Shown here piece after piece: positions 8,068 to 13,634 of a stretch of 13,634 nucleotides of DNA. The stretch is from an uncultured Pseudomonadota bacterium. GTDB taxonomy: Bacteria; Pseudomonadota; Gammaproteobacteria; Methylococcales; Methylomonadaceae. Below the pieces are notes generated by a model, which saw only the letters and a program-made list of their open reading frames with translations, was not told the DNA's origin and ran no database searches. Within the stretch, counting starts at the first letter, position 1. Every line of letters begins with the position of its first letter. The stretch lies in contig CAIZCB010000387.1 in the NCBI GenBank assembly GCA_903931355.1, positions 1 through 13,634 on the forward strand. The letters are read 5' to 3'. The position numbers and the translations under genes are program-made.

Positions 8068-8318
8068 GGCGGCAACTCACCGTTATAGACGACAAAATCT
8101 GCCTGTTTAGGATAAGTCATCACCCCTGACGCTGTGTTGTTAACCGCCGGTTTCGGCTTACTAACTAGCTCACCACTTTGCCATTTAGCAAACGGTGCGG
8201 GGTCTTTATCGGCAGCGATATACCACTTTTTATTAGCGGGGTCCCAGCGCGCGCCCAAAGCTTTGGCGGCGTCCTTTTCGGCAAACGGAACATTGAGATA
8301 AGTTTTACTATCGGCCAT
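8058..8318 (-). CDS. DUF5710-like small protein
   Basis: Function unknown. Residues about 6-35 match the DUF5710 pattern: YLNVPFAEKDAAKALGARWD, then a KKWY(I/V) motif. That short domain is often found fused to primase-like or other nucleic-acid proteins and is thought to be a small beta-rich binding module. Here it is nearly the whole protein (86 aa), followed by a Pro/Lys linker and a short end, ELPPWD. The gene starts at an ATG (8318-8316) without a clear Shine-Dalgarno sequence. Its stop overlaps the GTG of the downstream metallopeptidase, so the two are probably made together, which may mean a functional link (inference). Confidence 0.8.
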   Translation of the reverse strand: MADSKTYLNVPFAEKDAAKALGARWDPANKKWYIAADKDPAPFAKWQSGELVSKPKPAVNNTASGVMTYPKQADFVVYNGELPPWD

Positions 8319-8341
8319 GATTGAATTTGAAAACAGAAAGG

Positions 8342-8355
8342 AATAGCCGGCTATT
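8342..8355. repeat. 14-bp perfect palindrome upstream of the DUF5710-like gene
   Basis: AATAGCCGGCTATT is a perfect palindrome 23 nt before the DUF5710-like start. On the minus strand it abuts a TACAAT (8358-8353) that could be a -10 box, so it would sit at the transcription start, a common operator position. No good -35 is visible, so the promoter reading is weak. Confidence 0.4.
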
Positions 8356-8412
8356 GTAAAACATCAAAGCCGTAAATCTGGTAATTGTAAGCAATACACA
8401 ATCATTAGCAGT

Positions 8413-8432
8413 CGTAGGCCGGAATAAGGAGG
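8413..8432. repeat. Possible REP-like element fragment
   Basis: The segment CGTAGGCCGGAATAAGGAGG resembles one arm of enterobacterial REP/BIME sequences (GTAGGCCGGATAAGGCG). The matching second arm is not present, so at most a half element remains. It lies in the 242-nt gap 8319-8560, where I see no coding sequence, RNA gene or terminator. Confidence 0.3.
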
Positions 8433-8560
8433 GTATAAATAATTTTGTGTGAACGGCCACTTGACAGAAAAACTAACTATTCGAGTGTCCGAAAAAAGTT
8501 GACCATTCCATTACACTTGGGCGAATGTTGTTCTATCGTCAATTGGCTCAATATCGAAAT

Positions 8561-9592
8561 CTAATCCACGCAGCTATCGACAATTTCCCTCAACAATCCC
8601 GTCGCATAACTTCCCGCTGGCAATCGAAACGACAACCGTAGCGTGTTATCACTTTCAATCGACCAGGAAAAATCTTCTGGAATCACTCGCAAAGCGCGGC
8701 GGTCGTGTTCCAAACCGGCTTTTAATAAACCAACGGTTAATTCGGGATGAGCGGCGATGATGGTTTGTTCTATCGCTAAAGCATCAGCGCTTACACCGCC
8801 CTCGCCTTTGCCAAACAATGCGCCAGTAGGATGAATATCACCACTGTTTAGCCGATCCAATAAGACTTGATCAACTGCTTCGGCGTGAAAATGGCTGTTG
8901 GTTTGATTGAGTTTAAACACGTCACCAGCAATCGCTTGATTCCAAGTTTCGCCTGTAACCCGCTCGGCCAAAATCAGGTTAAACAAATAAGATCGTGCAG
9001 CTGAGAGATAAATCGAGCTTTGTTCGCGTTTGACTTTAGCGCCAGCAAACATCGCCAAGGCTTTGTTGACGTTTTGGCCGTTACGACCGAAACGCTGTTC
9101 GCCGAAGTAATTGGGGAAACCGTGTTGTTGAATGTTTTGTAATTGCTGTTCAGCCCGTTGATTGTCGCCTTGCCAATTGCGGATGGTTAGGTGAAATTGA
9201 TTGGCGGCTAAAACCCCGCGTTTGAGCTTGCGAGCATGACGGACGGTTTGCAGGATTTTTAGATTGTCTGATTCTAAACCCGTCCAATCTGGATCTTCTT
9301 TACCCGGCAACCAAACACTAAACCATTGCCGAGTGCGACCATGACGGTCTTTTAGGCCAGCAAAGCTGACGTCACGTTGACGAACGCCGGCATGACGGGC
9401 TAATAAGCGGGCGACGTATTCGGTGTTTTCGTGGCATTTTTCGATGTGTAAAAACACATGTTCGCCAGCGCCTTCGGGGCTAAATGAGAGGATTTCTTCG
9501 ACGATAAAATCGTCAACGCTGGCTTTGATTTCACCTGTGCCGCTAGGGCCTCCAAATGCAAAAGCCCATTGCGGCAAGGTTATGTCGGTCAT
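8561..9592 (-). CDS. truD: tRNA pseudouridine(13) synthase TruD
   Basis: Converts uridine 13 of tRNA-Glu type substrates to pseudouridine. The catalytic Asp is Asp82 in GLKDRHGRTRQW. Other family signatures are the N-terminal IKASVDDFIVEE, NYFGEQRFGRNG in the middle, and GSYATGLLREIVD at the C-terminus. The insert characteristic of TruD lies between the two halves of the catalytic domain. The length of 343 aa is normal. The ATG lies 1 nt after the ispF stop, as usual in the gammaproteobacterial ispD-ispF-truD arrangement. The surE, pcm, nlpD and rpoS genes that follow in E. coli are absent here; truD is the last gene of the cluster and no clear terminator follows it. Confidence 0.95.
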   Translation of the reverse strand: MTDITLPQWAFAFGGPSGTGEIKASVDDFIVEEILSFSPEGAGEHVFLHIEKCHENTEYVARLLARHAGVRQRDVSFAGLKDRHGRTRQWFSVWLPGKEDPDWTGLESDNLKILQTVRHARKLKRGVLAANQFHLTIRNWQGDNQRAEQQLQNIQQHGFPNYFGEQRFGRNGQNVNKALAMFAGAKVKREQSSIYLSAARSYLFNLILAERVTGETWNQAIAGDVFKLNQTNSHFHAEAVDQVLLDRLNSGDIHPTGALFGKGEGGVSADALAIEQTIIAAHPELTVGLLKAGLEHDRRALRVIPEDFSWSIESDNTLRLSFRLPAGSYATGLLREIVDSCVD

Positions 9593-9593
9593 G

Positions 9594-10067
9594 TTATTTC
9601 TCGATTAGCACTACCGCTTGCACAGCAATCCCTTCTTTACGACCTTCAAAACCTAATTTTTCGGTGGTGGTGGCTTTGACGTTGATGAAGTCAATATCGA
9701 CTAATAAATCAGCGGCGATATTGGCGCGCATATCCGGCACATGCGGCAACATTTTTGGCGCTTGGGCGATGATGGTGACGTCAGCATTAATCAGTTTGTA
9801 GCCTTTTTCTTGGACGATTTTATAGACATGGCGCAGTAATACGCGGCTGTCGGCGCCTTTAAATTCGGGATCGGTGTCGGGGAAATGTTTACCAATATCA
9901 CCCAATGCCGCTGCGCCTAAAATCGCATCGGCTAAAGCGTGTAACACCACGTCACCGTCAGAATGGGCTTCTAAGCCTTTTTCATAAGGGATTTTGACGC
10001 CGCCTATAATAATGTGATCGCCGTCGTTGAAACGGTGAACGTCGTAGCCTTGGCCAACTCGAATCAT
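9594..10067 (-). CDS. ispF: 2-C-methyl-D-erythritol 2,4-cyclodiphosphate synthase
   Basis: Fifth enzyme of the MEP isoprenoid pathway: it cyclises CDP-methylerythritol 2-phosphate and releases CMP. The zinc ligands Asp9, His11 (GYDVHRF) and His43 (VLHALADA) are present, as are the conserved HSDGDV at 35-40 and [11 protein letters not shown] at 56-66. The C-terminal part contains the [12 protein letters not shown] and [15 protein letters not shown] motifs. At 157 aa it is full length. The start overlaps the ispD stop by 4 nt (ATGA), giving tight coupling of two consecutive pathway steps. Confidence 0.97.
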   Translation of the reverse strand: MIRVGQGYDVHRFNDGDHIIIGGVKIPYEKGLEAHSDGDVVLHALADAILGAAALGDIGKHFPDTDPEFKGADSRVLLRHVYKIVQEKGYKLINADVTIIAQAPKMLPHVPDMRANIAADLLVDIDFINVKATTTEKLGFEGRKEGIAVQAVVLIEK

Positions 10068-10759
10068 TGTTGTTGCTCCATATAGAATTGTGCCAGCGCC
10101 AAATCTTCGGGCCGGGTGATTTTGATGTTATCGGGGCGACCTTCGACAATTTTAGGCTGTAGACCTAATAATTCTAAGGCGCTGGCTTCGTCGGTAATCG
10201 CTGGATTGCCTTCGGCGTCTTGCAAGGCATCGCGCAACATGCCGTAACGGAACATTTGCGGGGTCAAGGCGCGCCAGATGTGGCTTCTATCGATAGTGGC
10301 GGTGATGTTTCGGCCATCAACCTGTTTCAAGGTGTCATGTGATGACAGCGCTAAAATGCCGCCAACAGCGTCATCTTTCAGCGTCGCTATCAGGTTATGA
10401 ATATCGTCGGCAGTTAAACACGGTCTAGCTGCATCGTGAACTAACACCCAGTCATTATCATCGGCTTGGCCTTGCAAGGCTTTTAGGGCAGAAAGCACTG
10501 AATCAGCACGTTCTTTGCCTCCGGGGGCGGTGATGACTTGCGGGTGTTGAGAAATCTCTAATTCTGGCCAGTACGGGTCTTCAACAGAAATCGCTACCGC
10601 TACGGCTTGAAAAGCGCCCGATTGCACTAATCGGCTGAGGGTATGTTCGATGACGGTTTTTCCGACTAGCGGTAAATATTGTTTGGGGCGGTCGGCTTGC
10701 ATACGTTTGCCAACACCAGCGGCGGGCACTACGGCCCAGCATTGAATTGTTTTGTTCAT
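10064..10759 (-). CDS. ispD: 2-C-methyl-D-erythritol 4-phosphate cytidylyltransferase
   Basis: Third enzyme of the MEP pathway: it makes CDP-methylerythritol from MEP and CTP. The CTP-binding loop PAAGVGKRM (12-20) and the downstream Lys26 in PKQYL supply the basic residues expected in the active site. VHDAARPCL at 107-115 is the conserved metal/CTP motif. [12 protein letters not shown] and [17 protein letters not shown] near the C-terminus are also typical. The length of 231 aa is normal. It starts 3 nt after the ftsB stop and overlaps ispF by 4 nt. Confidence 0.97.
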   Translation of the reverse strand: MNKTIQCWAVVPAAGVGKRMQADRPKQYLPLVGKTVIEHTLSRLVQSGAFQAVAVAISVEDPYWPELEISQHPQVITAPGGKERADSVLSALKALQGQADDNDWVLVHDAARPCLTADDIHNLIATLKDDAVGGILALSSHDTLKQVDGRNITATIDRSHIWRALTPQMFRYGMLRDALQDAEGNPAITDEASALELLGLQPKIVEGRPDNIKITRPEDLALAQFYMEQQQ

Positions 10760-10762
10760 GCG

Positions 10763-11032
10763 CTACTCTAGCACTTGAAAGAAGGTTTCGTTTTCCTTGA
10801 TCATGCCTAACTCGTAACGGGCACGCTCTTCGATGGTTTCCGAGCCTTTGCGGAGATCAACTACTTCCGCATATAAGGAGTCGTTTCTTTCCTTTTTTTC
10901 TTGTGCGTCTTTAGTTAAAGCCTCAAGGCGGTGCCGAGACTCAATAATTTGCGTCAGACTGGCATCACCCAACCACAAGCGATATTGGAAGTGGGCAATC
11001 AGTACGATGATAATGAGGATAAGGGTTTTAAT
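10763..11032 (-). CDS. ftsB: Cell division protein FtsB, probable ATT start
   Basis: Bitopic divisome protein that joins FtsL and FtsQ in the septal complex. The part starting at TTG 10978 (71 aa) covers only the periplasmic coiled coil, including LRKGSETIEERARYELGMIKENETFF. Reading upstream in the same frame to the TGA at 11044-11042 gives a membrane helix (KTLILIIIVLIAHFQYRLW) that aligns with the E. coli FtsB N-terminus, [22 protein letters not shown]. No ATG or GTG occurs in that stretch. An ATT at 11032-11030 falls where the initiator Met is expected and has a GAG 8 nt before it, giving 89 aa. I therefore place the start there. It may instead be another non-standard codon or a sequence error. 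The 3' end is firm; ispD follows after 3 nt. Confidence 0.85.
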   Translation of the reverse strand: MKTLILIIIVLIAHFQYRLWLGDASLTQIIESRHRLEALTKDAQEKKERNDSLYAEVVDLRKGSETIEERARYELGMIKENETFFQVLE

Positions 11033-11064
11033 AGCCGTATCTCAAACGGAAAACAGGAAGAAGA

Positions 11065-11095
11065 TTGGCTGGGTTAATTTACTCAACCCAGCCAA
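11065..11095 (-). terminator. Hairpin after eno: terminator or attenuator before ftsB
   Basis: A perfect 11-bp stem (11065-11075 pairs with 11085-11095, TTGGCTGGGTT/AACCCAGCCAA) with a 9-nt loop starts 15 nt after the eno stop, reading on the minus strand. It is followed by TCTTCTTCC, pyrimidine-rich but without a pure T-run. It probably reduces transcription from highly expressed eno into ftsB-ispD-ispF-truD, or protects the eno mRNA 3' end. Confidence 0.6.
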
Positions 11096-11109
11096 CACCT
11101 ATCTAAAGT

Positions 11110-13241
<2,132 letters not shown>

Positions 13242-13243
13242 AA

Positions 13244-13634
13244 TTAACCTTTGGTTTTATGCTGCGAGGCAGCTTCAACGAACCCTGAAAATAATGGGTG
13301 GCCAACACGCGGCGTCGAGGTAAATTCTGGATGGAATTGGCAAGCCAAAAACCAAGGATGATCCGGTAATTCAACAATTTCTACCAAACGACCATCTAAG
13401 GATTTACCTGAAAAACGCATACCAGCGGCTTCCAGCTGTTTGAGGTATTGATTGTTAAATTCGTAACGATGACGATGACGTTCGGTAGTCACATCTTTTT
13501 GATATAAATCAAACGCTAACGAACCGGATTTTAATTGGCATTTTTGTGCGCCTAAACGCATGGTGCCACCCAAATCGGAATCTTCATCGCGCTGATTGAT
13601 TATGCCTGCTTCATCCATCCACTCAGTAATTAAA
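13244..13634 (-). CDS. pyrG: CTP synthase, C-terminal fragment (runs off the window)
   Basis: The last 130 or so residues of CTP synthase, which makes CTP from UTP, ATP and glutamine. Only the end of the glutamine amidotransferase domain is in view: ITEWMDEAG just inside the window edge, [19 protein letters not shown], and the catalytic His-Glu pair in [12 protein letters not shown]. The reading frame stays open to base 13634, so the methionine at 13618 is internal and not a start. The gene leads the pyrG-kdsA-eno cluster, whose promoter lies outside the window. The usual PRDGHPLF reads PRVGHPLF here, a substitution outside the catalytic residues. Confidence 0.95.
   Translation of the reverse strand, partial: LITEWMDEAGIINQRDEDSDLGGTMRLGAQKCQLKSGSLAFDLYQKDVTTERHRHRYEFNNQYLKQLEAAGMRFSGKSLDGRLVEIVELPDHPWFLACQFHPEFTSTPRVGHPLFSGFVEAASQHKTKG

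Noticed and set aside
8461..8490. TTGACA as a -35 box on the plus strand
   Set aside because: No acceptable -10 sequence lies 16-18 nt downstream, and it would only drive antisense transcription through truD.
8484..8520. Possible insertion-sequence end (GTGTCCGAAAAAAGTTGACC)
   Set aside because: I find no partner inverted repeat, target duplication or transposase remnant nearby.
10763..10978. ftsB as a 71-residue protein from TTG 10978
   Set aside because: This start lacks the N-terminal membrane helix required in FtsB, and that helix is encoded in the same open frame just upstream.
13616..13618. ATG at 13618 as the start of a short CTP synthase-like gene
   Set aside because: The frame continues to the window edge with residues matching the preceding part of CTP synthase (ITEW), so this is a partial gene.

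Overview
The window looks like ordinary chromosome of a gammaproteobacterium. The minus-strand block pyrG-kdsA-eno-ftsB-ispD-ispF-truD is the conserved gammaproteobacterial order. Next to it is a complete operon for a soluble, NAD-linked molybdenum (or tungsten) formate dehydrogenase. Together with moderately AT-rich codon use, this suggests a methylotroph or methanotroph, perhaps of the Methylococcales type (inference; no taxonomic marker gene is present). I see no phage, IS, tRNA, rRNA or CRISPR.

Layout. Plus strand, 25-942: a parvulin-type foldase lipoprotein closed by a strong intrinsic terminator. Plus strand, 1113-7119: fdsG-fdsB-fdsA-fdhD(fdsC)-fdsD, tightly packed with gaps of at most 21 nt. 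Plus strand, 7196-7468: a small coiled-coil/membrane-anchored DUF1640-like protein with its own plausible promoter, ending at a hairpin that probably serves both converging units. Minus strand, 8318-7516: two overlapping small genes, a DUF5710-like protein and a YgjP/DUF45-type zinc metallopeptidase. Positions 8319-8560 are a 242-nt non-coding gap with a 14-bp palindrome and a REP-like fragment. Minus strand, 13634-8561: pyrG (partial), kdsA, eno, ftsB, ispD, ispF and truD.

How the genes work together. FdsG/B/A/D form the formate:NAD+ oxidoreductase and FdhD supplies the sulfur that activates its metal cofactor. In a methylotroph this is the last NADH-yielding step of C1 oxidation to CO2. The minus-strand cluster covers CTP synthesis, Kdo-8-phosphate for LPS, glycolysis (enolase), divisome assembly (FtsB), two MEP-pathway isoprenoid steps and tRNA pseudouridylation.

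Most noteworthy. ftsB has no ATG, GTG or TTG start that keeps its essential N-terminal membrane helix; the in-frame reading points to a rare ATT start. KdsA carries the full ligand set of the metal-dependent class, unlike E. coli. The DUF1640-like and DUF5710/peptidase genes are the uncharacterised parts. I do not see an obviously new multi-gene system.
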